This document shows positions 51,645-61,368 of a stretch of DNA of 64,000 bases, piece after piece. Each line of letters opens with the position of its first letter. Within the stretch, counting starts at the first letter, position 1. Position numbers and translations under genes: made by a program. The DNA comes from Gemmatimonadetes bacterium 2013_60CM_65_52 (lineage in GTDB: Bacteria; Gemmatimonadota; Gemmatimonadetes; Gemmatimonadales; Gemmatimonadaceae): the NCBI GenBank assembly GCA_002215645.1, contig NGFI01000008.1:372001-436000 (forward strand), read 5' to 3'. The notes below the pieces were generated by a model. The model made no database searches. It was not told where the DNA came from and was given only the letters and a program-made list of their open reading frames with translations.

Positions 51645-52915
51645 CTGGTTCACGATTCCACGTTGCCGGTGAGCTTCGTGTTCCCGGCGACAAGTCGATC
51701 TCCCATCGCGCGCTCATCTGTTCGGCCCTCGCAAGCGGGCCTTCGCGAGTCAGCGCGATTCTCCCGTCGGCGGACGTGCATTCCACCGCGGGCGTGTTAC
51801 GCGCGCTCGGCGTCTCCATTCCGCCGCTTGGGCCGTCGATCGAGATCCAGGGCGTCGGTGTTCAGGGTCTGCGTGCTCCGAGCGTCGATCTCGACTGCGG
51901 CAACAGCGGGACGTCCGCCCGCTTGCTGTCCGGCATCGTTGCGGGTGCGGGCCTGCGTGGCCGCTTCGTGGGAGACGCAAGCCTCAGTCGCCGACCGATG
52001 CGTCGCGTGCAAGGCCCGCTCGAGGCGATGGGCGCTTCCGTCACGCCGAGCGCGTCGGGTGGCTTGCCGATGGTGGTGGAAGGCGGTTCGCTCACCGACA
52101 TCGAGTGGAACAACGAAACCTCGAGCGCGCAGGTGAAGAGCTGCATTCTGCTCGCGGCGCTTTGCGGAGGCGTCGAGGCAACGGTTCGCGAGCCCACGCG
52201 GTCGCGGGATCACACCGAGCGCATGTTCGCGGCGCACGGTGTCGAGGTCTGGGTGAATGACGACGCGGTGCTGCTGCCCGGCGGACAATCGTTGTCGCCG
52301 CTCGATCTCGAGGTGCCCGGCGATCCGTCGTCGGCCTCGTTCTTCGCGGCCCTTGCCGCGCTTGCTCCGCAGGGAGAGCTCCGTCTCGCGGACGTGTGCG
52401 TGAACGAGACGCGAACGGGCTTCCTTGCCGCGCTCGCACGAATGGGCAGCGACGTTTCGCTCGACGACAAGGTGCAGCGCCACGGCGAATGGGTCGCGAG
52501 CGTCAACGTGCGGGGCGGTCGAACGCTGCGGGGCATCACGATTCCACCAGCGGCGATTCCGACTCTCATCGACGAGCTGCCGTTGCTTGCGTGCCTCGGC
52601 GCCTACGCCGAAGGCGAGACGCGTGTCACGGGCGCTGCCGAGCTTCGCGTGAAGGAGAGCGACCGGATCACGGCAGTGGTCTCGAATCTCAGAGGACTTG
52701 GCGCGCAGGCCGAAGAGCTGGAGGACGGATTCGTCGTACACGGCACGCAGCCCCGTCTTCGCGGCTCCGTGGTCACGCACGGCGATCACCGGCTGGCGAT
52801 GGCGTTCGGCATATTGGCGACGCTGCCCGGCAACGAGATTGCCATCGACGATCGCGACTGCGTCGCCGTGTCCTATCCGAGCTTCTGGAGCGATCTCGTG
52901 AAGGTCGTGCAGTGA
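51632..52915 (+). CDS. aroA: 3-Phosphoshikimate 1-carboxyvinyltransferase (EPSP synthase)
   Basis: A 427-residue shikimate pathway enzyme. VPGDKSISHRALICSALA, VDLDCGNSGTSARLLSG, GDASLSRRPMRRV, ETSSAQVKSCILLAAL, RDHTERMFAAHG, VPGDPSSASFFAALAAL, and RVKESDRITAVVSNLR all match. Length is normal. ATG 51632 starts within the end of dapD. The end overlaps cmk (GTGA). The order aroA-cmk-rpsA is conserved in many bacteria. Confidence 0.96.
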   Translation: MAPLTGSRFHVAGELRVPGDKSISHRALICSALASGPSRVSAILPSADVHSTAGVLRALGVSIPPLGPSIEIQGVGVQGLRAPSVDLDCGNSGTSARLLSGIVAGAGLRGRFVGDASLSRRPMRRVQGPLEAMGASVTPSASGGLPMVVEGGSLTDIEWNNETSSAQVKSCILLAALCGGVEATVREPTRSRDHTERMFAAHGVEVWVNDDAVLLPGGQSLSPLDLEVPGDPSSASFFAALAALAPQGELRLADVCVNETRTGFLAALARMGSDVSLDDKVQRHGEWVASVNVRGGRTLRGITIPPAAIPTLIDELPLLACLGAYAEGETRVTGAAELRVKESDRITAVVSNLRGLGAQAEELEDGFVVHGTQPRLRGSVVTHGDHRLAMAFGILATLPGNEIAIDDRDCVAVSYPSFWSDLVKVVQ

Positions 52916-53598
52916 GCCTGCCTGCGCGGATGGTCGTTGCAATCGATGGCCCGGCGGCATCGGGGAAGTCGTCCACCGCGCAGTGGGTGGCGGAGCGCCT
53001 CGGCTATCTCCACATCGATTCCGGCTCGTTGTATCGCGCGCTGACGGCCGCGGCCCTGCGTGGCAACGCGCCGCCGGAGGATTGGTCGCCGGAACGGTTG
53101 CTGCGGGACGCGCCTCGCGTCACGCTGGGTGCCGAGAAGCATGCGTTTCACGCGTTGATCGACGGCCAGCGCGTCGAGGAGGAGATTCGCGGCGGCGACG
53201 TCACCGCCAACGTGTCTCTCGTCGCGAAGATGCAAGCGGTGCGCTCGTGGGTGAATGCGAGTGTGCGCGAGGCGGCGCGGTGGCACGACGTCGTCGTGGA
53301 TGGGCGCGACATGGGCACGGCGGTGTTTCCGGATGCGCCCCTCAAGGTCTTTCTCGTTGCGGACCCGTGGGAGCGCGCGCGCCGGCGCCTGGTCCAGCGG
53401 TTGGGCCGCCGGCCGACCGACGACGAGGTTGCCGCCGAGACCGACGTCCTCGTGCAGCGTGATGCGAAGGATGCGATGCAGACGCTTCAGGCGGCGGACG
53501 CGGTGCTCCTGGATACGACGTATTTGACCCAGGAGGAGCAGGTGGAGCGGATCGTGGCGCTGGCCCACGCCGTAAGTCATCGTGCTTCCAGCACTTAG
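52912..53598 (+). CDS. cmk: Cytidylate kinase
   Basis: A 228-residue CMP/dCMP kinase. P-loop AIDGPAASGKSSTAQWVA, then YLHIDSGSLYRALTAAAL, VVVDGRDMGTAVFPDAPLKVFL, and RRLVQRLGRRPT. The GTG start at 52912 overlaps the aroA stop; ATG 52930 would remove six residues. It supplies CDP for nucleic acid and phospholipid synthesis. The rpsA promoter follows at once. Confidence 0.95.
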   Translation: MSLPARMVVAIDGPAASGKSSTAQWVAERLGYLHIDSGSLYRALTAAALRGNAPPEDWSPERLLRDAPRVTLGAEKHAFHALIDGQRVEEEIRGGDVTANVSLVAKMQAVRSWVNASVREAARWHDVVVDGRDMGTAVFPDAPLKVFLVADPWERARRRLVQRLGRRPTDDEVAAETDVLVQRDAKDAMQTLQAADAVLLDTTYLTQEEQVERIVALAHAVSHRASST

Positions 53599-53600
53599 GG

Positions 53601-53629
53601 TTGACGATCCGCTCTTCAACGCCTATGAT
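53601..53629 (+). promoter_or_regulatory. Promoter for rpsA
   Basis: TTGACG (53601-53606), 17-base spacer, TATGAT (53624-53629), starting two bases after the cmk stop. Transcription would start near 53636, giving a leader of about 130 bases before rpsA. The leader is GC-rich and can fold; S1 represses its own translation in E. coli through such a leader. GGGAGA (53751-53756) lies 12 bases before the ATG. Confidence 0.8.
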
Positions 53630-53768
53630 TCATGGTTGCGTTCACCAAGCTGCCGGCGCGTGTGGCCGGCGGCATGTTTCGCGTCCGCCACACGGGCGGG
53701 CGCTCAACCCTTCGGACTCGCCGCGGCGAGCCTAAATACCCGCGATTTCCGGGAGAATTTCCGTCGGT

Positions 53769-55562
53769 ATGACTGAGCTCGACACCCCAACCGAATCTTC
53801 GGCACTTACCGCGCGCGAGAAGCGCGACAAGCAGCGCGCGCAGCTTCGCCCGCTCGCCAATCTCCGCCCTGAGCTCGTGGACGACGAGGGATACTCGTCC
53901 GATGAGCTCGAGGCCATGATGGAGATGTACAACGGCACGATGGCCTCGATCGACGAGGGCGAGATCGTCAAGTCTCGCGTCCTCGAGATTCGCGACAACA
54001 TGGTCGTGCTCGACATCGGCTTCAAGTCGGAAGGCAGCGTTCCGCTCGAGGAGTTCAAGGACTTTCCGGATCTCAAGCCGGGCGACGAAGTCGAAGTCCT
54101 GCTGGAGCACCTCGAGGACCAGGAGGGCTCCGTCGTCCTCTCGAAGAAGAAGGCGGACTTCATGCGCGTGTGGGAGCGCATCCGTCTCGCCTACGAGAAC
54201 GATCAGCCCGTCGAGGGCACGCTCGTCAAGAAGATCAAGGGCGGCGTGGTCGTGGACCTCATGGGCGTGGACGCGTTCCTCCCCGGCTCGCAGATCGCAC
54301 TCCGTCGTGTTCCGAACATCGACGAGCTGCTCGGCCAGAAGTTCGAGTTCAAGATCATCAAGCTCAACAAGCGCCGCCGGAACATCGTCGTCTCGCGCCG
54401 CGTGATTCTCGAGAGCGAGCGCGCGGGCAAGCGCGAGAAGCTCATGAAGGAGCTGGCGAAGGACCAGATCCGGAAGGGCGTCGTCAAGAACATCACCGAC
54501 TTCGGTGCGTTCATCGATCTCGGCGGCGTGGACGGTCTATTGCACATCACCGACATGTCGTGGGGCCGCATCGCGCATCCGTCCGAGCTCGTGCAGATCG
54601 GCTCGGAGCTCGAGGTCAAGGTGCTGGACATCGACTGGCAGCGCGAGCGCATCTCGCTCGGCCTCAAGCAGCTCCAGAGCTACCCGTGGAAGGACGTCGC
54701 CGAGAAGTACCCGGTGGGCACGCGGGTGCAGGGCAAGGTGGTGAGCATCACCAACTACGGCGCGTTCATCGAGTTGGAGCCTGGCATCGAGGGTCTGGTG
54801 CACATCAGCGAGATGAGCTGGACCCGCAACGTGCGTCATCCGAGCAAGCTCGTCTCCATCGGTGAGACCATCGAGGCAGTGGTGCTCAAGGTCGATCCGA
54901 ACGAGGAGAAGATCTCGCTTGGCATGAAGCAGACGGAGCAGGATCCGTGGGTGGTGCTGCCGCTCAAGTATCCAGTGGGCACGCGCATCAGCGGCAAGGT
55001 GCGCAATCTCACCAGCTTCGGCGCGTTCGTGGAGATCGAGCCCGGCATCGACGGTCTCATTCACATCTCCGACATGAGCTGGACGAAGCGCGTGCAGCAT
55101 CCGTCGGAGGTCGTGAAGAAGGGAGATGCTGTCGACGTGGTGATCCTGAACATCGACAGCGAGAACAAGCGGATCAGTCTTGGCCTCAAGCAGGCGGAAG
55201 AGGATCCGTGGCTTCGCATCGGCGAGACCTATCCGGTCGGCACCGAGATGCGCTCGAAGGTCGTGCGTCTCATGGACAAGGGTGTCGTCGTCGACATCGG
55301 CAACGACATCGAGGGCTTCGTGCCCATCTCGCAGCTCACGCTCGACGGCAAGGTGGTCAACAGCCCGGCGGACGTGGTGTACGAGGGGATGAATCTCGAC
55401 ACTCGTGTGCTCGAGGTGGATCCGATCCATCGCCGCATCGTGCTGAGCGTCGTCGGCATTCCGGAAGAACAGCCTCCGCGTCCGGAGACGCCGTCCAAGA
55501 TTCATACGGACGACGAGATTCCGACCGAGATTCCACTCGATATTCCGCTGGACGACGAGTAG
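53769..55562 (+). CDS. rpsA: 30S ribosomal protein S1
   Basis: A 597-residue protein with an acidic N-terminal segment and about six S1 (OB-fold) repeats. From about residue 230 the repeats are regular: GVVKNITDFGAFIDLGGVDGLLHITDMSW, then GKVVSITNYGAFIELE and GKVRNLTSFGAFVEIE, each ending in an HPSELV-like segment. The first two repeats are divergent, as usual for ribosome binding. It unfolds mRNA and docks it on the 30S subunit. It is followed by a hairpin and the carboxylase operon. Confidence 0.97.
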   Translation: MTELDTPTESSALTAREKRDKQRAQLRPLANLRPELVDDEGYSSDELEAMMEMYNGTMASIDEGEIVKSRVLEIRDNMVVLDIGFKSEGSVPLEEFKDFPDLKPGDEVEVLLEHLEDQEGSVVLSKKKADFMRVWERIRLAYENDQPVEGTLVKKIKGGVVVDLMGVDAFLPGSQIALRRVPNIDELLGQKFEFKIIKLNKRRRNIVVSRRVILESERAGKREKLMKELAKDQIRKGVVKNITDFGAFIDLGGVDGLLHITDMSWGRIAHPSELVQIGSELEVKVLDIDWQRERISLGLKQLQSYPWKDVAEKYPVGTRVQGKVVSITNYGAFIELEPGIEGLVHISEMSWTRNVRHPSKLVSIGETIEAVVLKVDPNEEKISLGMKQTEQDPWVVLPLKYPVGTRISGKVRNLTSFGAFVEIEPGIDGLIHISDMSWTKRVQHPSEVVKKGDAVDVVILNIDSENKRISLGLKQAEEDPWLRIGETYPVGTEMRSKVVRLMDKGVVVDIGNDIEGFVPISQLTLDGKVVNSPADVVYEGMNLDTRVLEVDPIHRRIVLSVVGIPEEQPPRPETPSKIHTDDEIPTEIPLDIPLDDE

Positions 55563-55588
55563 AGACGCGTCGCTGCGAACTGAAAGAG

Positions 55589-55632
55589 CGGGCGGATTCC
55601 CTCATGGGTGATCCGCCCGTTCCGCATTTTCC
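55589..55632 (+). terminator. Intrinsic terminator after rpsA
   Basis: CGGGCGGAT (55589-55597) and ATCCGCCCG (55611-55619) form a perfect nine-base stem around a 13-base loop, followed shortly by ATTTT. It separates rpsA from the acyl-CoA carboxylase operon. Confidence 0.75.
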
Positions 55633-55692
55633 AGTTGTTTCTGTGCGTTCTGTTGCTGTCCCTTCTGCTCAAGGGATAGCTTATCGGTCACT

Positions 55693-57243
55693 ATGAGCAT
55701 GCGAGAAAAGCTGGCGCTCCTCGAGCACCGTGCGGCGGAGGCGGAGCAAGGCGGCGGCGCGGCCAGACTGAAAGCCCAGCACGACAAGGGCAAGCTCTCT
55801 GCGCGCGAGCGGCTCGACCTCCTGCTCGACGAAGGCACCTTCGTGGAGCTGGACCGTTTCGTCGTGCATCGGTCGCACGACTTCGGTCTCGAGGAGCAGC
55901 GCATCTATGGTGACGGCGTGGTCACCGGCTACGGTCGCATCGAGGGGCGGCTGGTGTACGTCTTCTCGCAGGACTTCACCGTCTTCGGCGGCTCGCTGAG
56001 CGAGTCCTTCGCCGAGAAGATCTGCAAGGTCATGGATCTCGCGGTGCGGAATGGGGCGCCGGTGATCGGCTTGAACGATTCTGGTGGTGCGCGCATCCAG
56101 GAGGGCGTCGTCTCCCTGGGCGGCTATGCGGAGATCTTTCTCCGCAATACGCTCGCGTCCGGCGTCGTGCCGCAGATCAGCGCCATCCTCGGGCCGTGCG
56201 CAGGCGGTGCGGTCTACTCGCCAGCGATCACGGACTTCATCTACATGGTGCGGAAGACGAGCTACATGTTCGTCACCGGGCCGAACGTCGTGAAAACGGT
56301 GACGCACGAGGACGTCACCATGGAAGAGCTGGGCGGGGCCGACACGCACACGGCCACCAGCGGCGTCGCCCACTTCGCACACGACTCGGAGCCGGCATGC
56401 ATCCAGGCCGTGCGCGATCTCTTGCAGTTCATTCCGTCCAACAATCTCGACGAGCCGCCGCGGGGACGCGGAACGGATCCGCGCGACCGCCGCGACGACG
56501 CGCTGCTGGACGTCGTGCCGGACAAGCCGAACATGCCGTATGACATGCACGAGGTCATCCGCCGCGTCGTCGACGATGGCGCGTTCTACGAGGTGCACCG
56601 GGAGTTCGCGGGGAACATTCTCTGCGGCTTCGCGCATCTCGGCGGATACAGCGTAGGCATTGTCGCCAACCAGCCGGCGGTGCTCGCGGGAGTGCTCGAC
56701 ATCAACGCGTCCACGAAGGCAGCACGGTTCATTCGCTTCTGCGACGCGTTCAACGTGCCGATCGTGACGTTCGAGGACGTCCCCGGTTTTCTACCGGGTG
56801 TGGGGCAGGAGCACGGCGGCATCATTCGCCACGGCGCAAAGCTGCTGTACGCGTATTGCGAGGCCACGGTGCCGAAGCTCACCGTCATCACGCGGAAGGC
56901 GTACGGCGGCGCCTATGACGTCATGAGCTCGAAGCACATTCGCGGCGACCTCAATCTGGCCTGGCCGACCGCGGAGATTGCGGTCATGGGGCCGAAGGGT
57001 GCGGTGGAGATTCTCTTCCGCAAGGAGATCGCGGAGAGCGACGATCCGTCGCGCGCGACCGACGACAAGATGGACGAGTATCGTGAGAAGTTCGCGCATC
57101 CGTACATCGCGGCCGGCCGCGGATACCTCGACGACATCATCGATCCGCGCGACACGCGTCCGAGACTCATCGACGCGCTCGATACGCTGCGCACCAAGCG
57201 CGACCGGAATCCGCCCAGGAAACACGGCAACATTCCGCTCTGA
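55693..57243 (+). CDS. Acyl-CoA carboxylase, carboxyltransferase (beta) subunit
   Basis: A 516-residue PccB-type carboxyltransferase, probably for propionyl-CoA (or methylmalonyl-CoA formation). Landmarks are [28 protein letters not shown]-like sequence ([19 protein letters not shown]), [29 protein letters not shown], and the C-terminal [19 protein letters not shown], where the Asp in GGAYDVM is the residue associated with propionyl preference in studied PccB enzymes. TAGCTT (55677-55682) lies 10 bases before the ATG. The stop shares a base with the biotin carboxylase ATG (TGATG). Confidence 0.93.
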   Translation: MSMREKLALLEHRAAEAEQGGGAARLKAQHDKGKLSARERLDLLLDEGTFVELDRFVVHRSHDFGLEEQRIYGDGVVTGYGRIEGRLVYVFSQDFTVFGGSLSESFAEKICKVMDLAVRNGAPVIGLNDSGGARIQEGVVSLGGYAEIFLRNTLASGVVPQISAILGPCAGGAVYSPAITDFIYMVRKTSYMFVTGPNVVKTVTHEDVTMEELGGADTHTATSGVAHFAHDSEPACIQAVRDLLQFIPSNNLDEPPRGRGTDPRDRRDDALLDVVPDKPNMPYDMHEVIRRVVDDGAFYEVHREFAGNILCGFAHLGGYSVGIVANQPAVLAGVLDINASTKAARFIRFCDAFNVPIVTFEDVPGFLPGVGQEHGGIIRHGAKLLYAYCEATVPKLTVITRKAYGGAYDVMSSKHIRGDLNLAWPTAEIAVMGPKGAVEILFRKEIAESDDPSRATDDKMDEYREKFAHPYIAAGRGYLDDIIDPRDTRPRLIDALDTLRTKRDRNPPRKHGNIPL

Positions 57244-58760
57244 TGTTCGACAAGGTCCTGGTCGCGAACCGCGGCGAGATCGCGCTCCGTGTCATTCGCG
57301 CCTGTCGCGAGATGGGAGTGCGCACCGTGGCCGTCTATTCCGAGGCGGACGCGCACGCGCCGCACGTGCGCGAGGCTGACGAAGCGATTCTCATCGGACC
57401 GGCTCCCTCGCGCGAGTCGTACCTCAAGGGCGACGCCATCATCGCGGCTGCACTGCGCACCGGTGCGCAGGCGATTCATCCAGGGTACGGCTTTCTCTCG
57501 GAGCGCGAATGGTTTGCGCGCGCCGTGCGTGACGCGGGCCTCGTGTTCATCGGACCACCCGCGGAAGCCATTGCCGCGGTGGGAAGCAAGACGGCAGCCC
57601 GCTCACTCGCGATCTCGGCGGGCACGCCGGTGGTGCCGGGCACGACGTCCGCGCTTCGCGATGCGGACGAAGCGGCGGACGTGGCGGCGCAATTCGGTTA
57701 TCCCGTGCTGCTCAAGGCGGCAGCCGGCGGCGGCGGCAAGGGGATGCGCATCGTCCATCGGCGCGAAGAGCTGGCAGACGCGCTCGCTGCGGCCAAGCGC
57801 GAGGCGAAGAGCTCTTTCGGTGACGACGCCGTGTACGTCGAGAAGTACATCGTCGGCCCGCGCCACGTCGAAATCCAGCTGCTCGGCGACACGCACGGCA
57901 CCATGCTGCACCTGGGTGAGCGTGAGTGCTCCGTGCAGCGGCGACATCAGAAGATGATCGAGGAGGCGCCGAGCGTTGCGGTGACTCCGGAGTTGCGGGC
58001 GCGCATGGGTGCCGCGGCGGTGGCTGCCGCTCGCGCGGCGGGCTACGTCAACGCGGGGACCTGCGAGTTTCTGCTCGACGCCGGCGGGGACTTCTACTTC
58101 CTCGAGATGAATACGCGCATTCAGGTCGAGCATCCGGTCACCGAGCTGGTCACGGGTGTGGATCTGGTGCAGTGGCAACTGCGGATCGCCGCGGGCGAAG
58201 CGCTTCCATTCCATCAGGAGGACCTGGACCCCAGCGGCTGGGCGATGGAGTGCCGGATCACGAGCGAGGATCCCGCGAACAATTTTCTGCCCTCGACCGG
58301 ACGCGTGCAGTATCTCCACGTGCCCAGCGGCCCTGGCATCCGATGGGACGGCGGCATCGAGACCGGCAGCGAGATTTCGCTCTTCTACGATCCCATGCTG
58401 GCGAAGCTGATCGTGTGGGCGCCTACTCGCGCCGCCGCGATCGCGCGCATGCATCGCGCGCTGCTCGAGCTCACGATCGAAGGCGTGGACACCTCGCGCG
58501 ACTTTCATCTCCGCGTGATGGAGGACGCCGAGTTTCGATCGGGTGACATCAGCATCCAGTGGCTGGAGCGCCGCCTCGCGTCGCTCCTCAGCGTGCAGCC
58601 ACCGCGCGAGGCAGTCTTGCGAGCGGCGATTGCCGCCGCGTTGCTCGCGGAGCGCGAGCGGTCGGGTCCGCAGCGTGCACGGAGAGGCGCCGAGTCCTCC
58701 GCGGTGACTTCCACTACGTCGCCGTGGCTTCAGGCGGCACGGCTCGATGCCATCCAATGA
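57243..58760 (+). CDS. accC: Biotin carboxylase subunit of acyl-CoA carboxylase
   Basis: A 505-residue ATP-grasp enzyme that carboxylates biotin with bicarbonate. [98 protein letters not shown], and AMECRITSEDP are typical. About 60 C-terminal residues are low complexity with Ser and Arg. It lacks the fused biotin carrier domain, which is encoded separately two genes downstream. ATGA overlap with the next gene. Confidence 0.94.
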   Translation: MFDKVLVANRGEIALRVIRACREMGVRTVAVYSEADAHAPHVREADEAILIGPAPSRESYLKGDAIIAAALRTGAQAIHPGYGFLSEREWFARAVRDAGLVFIGPPAEAIAAVGSKTAARSLAISAGTPVVPGTTSALRDADEAADVAAQFGYPVLLKAAAGGGGKGMRIVHRREELADALAAAKREAKSSFGDDAVYVEKYIVGPRHVEIQLLGDTHGTMLHLGERECSVQRRHQKMIEEAPSVAVTPELRARMGAAAVAAARAAGYVNAGTCEFLLDAGGDFYFLEMNTRIQVEHPVTELVTGVDLVQWQLRIAAGEALPFHQEDLDPSGWAMECRITSEDPANNFLPSTGRVQYLHVPSGPGIRWDGGIETGSEISLFYDPMLAKLIVWAPTRAAAIARMHRALLELTIEGVDTSRDFHLRVMEDAEFRSGDISIQWLERRLASLLSVQPPREAVLRAAIAAALLAERERSGPQRARRGAESSAVTSTTSPWLQAARLDAIQ

Positions 58761-59989
58761 ATGATCCGCTCGCCCGCGTCGAGATCGACGGCATTGCCGC
58801 TGGCGGCGACGGAGTGGCTCGCACGGAAGGCATGGTCGTCTTCACCCCGCGCACGGCGATCGGTGACGTCGCCCTCGTGCGCCTGACGAGGCACAAGCGA
58901 TTCGCGCGTGGCACGCTGATCTCACTCGATCGGGAATCGCCGGACCGCATCGTGGCGACGTGCGCCCACTACGTCCAGGATCGTTGCGGCGGCTGCCAGT
59001 TGCAGCATATGACGTACGATGCGCAGCGCCGCGCCAAGGCCACCATCATCGCCGACAGCCTGCGCCGCATTGGACGACGCGAGACGCCGCAGTTCGACGT
59101 CGAGGCGAGCGAAGCGCAGTGGCGGTATCGACGCAAGCTCACGCTGCATCTTCGCCGGAGTGGGGACCACTGGATCGCCGGTCTGCATCCGTACGATGAT
59201 CCGCGCGGGGTATTCCAACTCGAGGACTGTCCGATCACAGACGAGCGTGTACTGGCCGTCTGGACATCGCTGCGGGCGCGTTTTGAGTTTCTTCCGAGCG
59301 AGACGGCGCTGCGCGTTGCAGTACGGCTGGTGTCCGGGGGCGCCGCCGTTGTGGTCGAGGGCGGCCGCTCATGGCCCGATCCCGAACGGTTCATCCAGGC
59401 GGTGGACGGCGTCGTCGAGTTGTGGTGGAAGCCGGAGCAGGGACGCACGCGCCGAATCGCCGCGCGGATAGGCGGACAACACGCGGGGGCTTCGTTCGCG
59501 CAGGTGAACGCGCGTGTCGCAATGCGGCTGAGGGACTATGTCCTCGATCGTGTGCGGGCGCACTCACCGACGACGGTCGTAGATGCATATGCGGGCGTCG
59601 GAGACACGGCGCTCGCCCTTGCCAGCGAAACCACCGTCACCGCCATCGAGCTGGATGCCTCCGCGGTGGAACAGTTTGCCGACCGCCTTCGGCTGCCGTC
59701 ACGCGCTATTTCCGGGCGCGTCGAGGAACGTCTGGAGGAGGCGCTCCCGGCCGACGTGGTGCTGCTCAATCCACCGCGATCCGGAGTGGATCCGCACGTG
59801 ACGAACGTGCTCGAGCACGTCACCTCGCCGCCGAGAGCCATCATCTACGTGAGCTGCGACGCGGCCACCCTGGCTCGCGATCTCGCACGCATGCCGCGAT
59901 ATCGGCTGGCGAGTGTCCGTGCGTACGACATGTTTCCGCAGACGGCGCACGTGGAGACCGTGTGCGAGCTCGTTCCCGAGGCGGCATGA
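58757..59989 (+). CDS. TrmA/RlmD-type RNA uridine C5-methyltransferase
   Basis: A 410-residue protein with an N-terminal TRAM-like domain (about 1-58: VEIDGIAAGGDGVARTEG), Fe-S cysteines (CAHYVQDRCGGCQLQHM), and a SAM-dependent core: VVDAYAGVGDTALALA, VTAIELDASAVEQFADRL, VVLLNPPRSGVDPHV, and IYVSCDAATLARDLARM with the catalytic Cys. It would methylate a uridine in rRNA or tRNA; RlmC/RlmD/TrmA cannot be told apart here. It sits between biotin carboxylase and biotin carrier genes with four-base overlaps on both sides, an unexpected place for an RNA-modifying enzyme. Confidence 0.9.
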   Translation: MNDPLARVEIDGIAAGGDGVARTEGMVVFTPRTAIGDVALVRLTRHKRFARGTLISLDRESPDRIVATCAHYVQDRCGGCQLQHMTYDAQRRAKATIIADSLRRIGRRETPQFDVEASEAQWRYRRKLTLHLRRSGDHWIAGLHPYDDPRGVFQLEDCPITDERVLAVWTSLRARFEFLPSETALRVAVRLVSGGAAVVVEGGRSWPDPERFIQAVDGVVELWWKPEQGRTRRIAARIGGQHAGASFAQVNARVAMRLRDYVLDRVRAHSPTTVVDAYAGVGDTALALASETTVTAIELDASAVEQFADRLRLPSRAISGRVEERLEEALPADVVLLNPPRSGVDPHVTNVLEHVTSPPRAIIYVSCDAATLARDLARMPRYRLASVRAYDMFPQTAHVETVCELVPEAA

Positions 59990-60486
59990 AGTACGTCGTG
60001 AGAGTGGGCGACGCGGACATCGACGTGATCATCGACGGCGACGTCACCATAGTGGATGGCGTGTCGCGCCCTGCGAGCATTGCCGAAGTCGAGGGTACGC
60101 CCGTTCGCATGGTGACCATCGGCGACGAGGTGCATCGTGTCGTCGCCCGCCGCGGTACGTCGCGAGGCCGGTATTCGCTCTGGGTGGACGGATTTCGGCA
60201 CGAAGTGGAAGCACTCGACGAGCGCACGCGCTTCATTCGGGAGCTGAGCGGTGCCAGCTCCGGTCCGGTGGGCCCGGCGCCGCTCGTCGCGCCGATGCCG
60301 GGCATGATCGTCCGTGTCGCCGTCGAGCCAGGCGACGTGGTGGTGCCGGGCCAGGGACTCGTCGTCATGGAGGCAATGAAGATGGAAAACGAATTGCGCG
60401 CGACGTCGGCTGGCACCGTGACGGCGGTGCTGGTGCAGCCCGGCACAGCCGTCGAAAAGGGCGCTGTGCTGCTGGAGCTCGAGTGA
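59986..60486 (+). CDS. Biotin carboxyl carrier protein
   Basis: A 166-residue carrier. The C-terminal biotinyl domain (about 95-166) has APMPGMIVRVAVEPGDVV and the biotinylation motif VVMEAMKMENEL (EAMKM). The first 90 residues form a beta-rich linker domain resembling the BT domain of propionyl-CoA carboxylase alpha chains. It would accept carboxyl groups from the biotin carboxylase for transfer by the beta subunit. ATG overlaps the methyltransferase stop; its own stop shares a base with the next ATG. Confidence 0.93.
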   Translation: MKYVVRVGDADIDVIIDGDVTIVDGVSRPASIAEVEGTPVRMVTIGDEVHRVVARRGTSRGRYSLWVDGFRHEVEALDERTRFIRELSGASSGPVGPAPLVAPMPGMIVRVAVEPGDVVVPGQGLVVMEAMKMENELRATSAGTVTAVLVQPGTAVEKGAVLLELE

Positions 60487-61364
60487 TGCGACTCATTCGT
60501 CCGGCGCTGGTTCTGCTCATCGCTTCGCGCGCGGCAGCCGCGCAAGTTCCGAACACGGACATCTATCTCGCACCGCTGTCGCGCGTGGGAGACTCCATGG
60601 TCGTCGGCGCGGCGATCAACGTGACGCATCGGCCTGGTTACGACAATCAGCCGAGCTTTCTGCTTGATAGCCGCGCGATTCTCTACACGGCCATTGCAGA
60701 TGGACAGGCCGACATCTGGCGCTACGACATCGGGCCGCGGACCACCACGCGCGTCACGGCAACGCCCGAAAGCGAGTACTCGGCCACGCCGATGCCGCGT
60801 GAGAACCGGTTCAGTGTCATTCGCGTGGAGCGCGACTCGACTCAGCGTCTCTGGAGCTTCGCGCTCGACGGCTCGGATCCGCAACTCGTGTTGCCGCTGC
60901 TCAAGCCCGTGGGATACCACGCGTGGCTCGACTCCACGCGCCTCGTGACATTCGTGCTCGGCACACCGAGCACGCTGCACCTCGTCAGTCGCGACGGCAG
61001 CGTGGACATCGTGCGCGCGAAGGACGTCGGCCGCGCGGTGCACCACGTTCCCAATGAGCGCGCGTTCACCTACACACAGCGTGACAGCGGTGTGCTGTGG
61101 ATTACCCGGCAGCCGATCGATCGCGCGGACGCGCGGCGCCTGGTACGCGCCGCGGCGGACAACGAGTTCCACGCATTCATGCCCGACGGCACGTTGCTCA
61201 CGGCGTCGGGCGGAACGCTACTCCGCTGGAACAAGATTCAGGGCGAGGGAAGCGCATGGATTCCCGTCGCGGACCTCACCGCGAACGGCGTCCGGAGCGT
61301 CACTCGTCTGGCCGTGAGTCCGGACGGCAATTGGCTCGCGTTCGTCGCCGAACCGGTACCCTGA
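60486..61364 (+). CDS. Predicted secreted TolB-like beta-propeller protein
   Basis: A 292-residue protein with a likely signal peptide (MRLIRPALVLLIASRAAAA before QVPNTD). The mature part has WD40/PD40-like repeats: NQPSFLLDSRAILYTAIADGQADIWRYDI, SEYSATPMPRENRFSVIRVERDST, and LAVSPDGNWLAFVAEP. It resembles periplasmic TolB-type propellers. Role unknown. It is the last gene of the carboxylase operon, coupled to the biotin carrier gene (TGATG), and ends 4 bases from the convergent dinB. Confidence 0.75.
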   Translation: MRLIRPALVLLIASRAAAAQVPNTDIYLAPLSRVGDSMVVGAAINVTHRPGYDNQPSFLLDSRAILYTAIADGQADIWRYDIGPRTTTRVTATPESEYSATPMPRENRFSVIRVERDSTQRLWSFALDGSDPQLVLPLLKPVGYHAWLDSTRLVTFVLGTPSTLHLVSRDGSVDIVRAKDVGRAVHHVPNERAFTYTQRDSGVLWITRQPIDRADARRLVRAAADNEFHAFMPDGTLLTASGGTLLRWNKIQGEGSAWIPVADLTANGVRSVTRLAVSPDGNWLAFVAEPVP

Positions 61365-61368
61365 AGGG

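Noticed and set aside
53582-53776. 64-residue open frame between cmk and rpsA
   Set aside because: It contains the rpsA promoter and leader, lacks a ribosome binding site, and resembles no protein.
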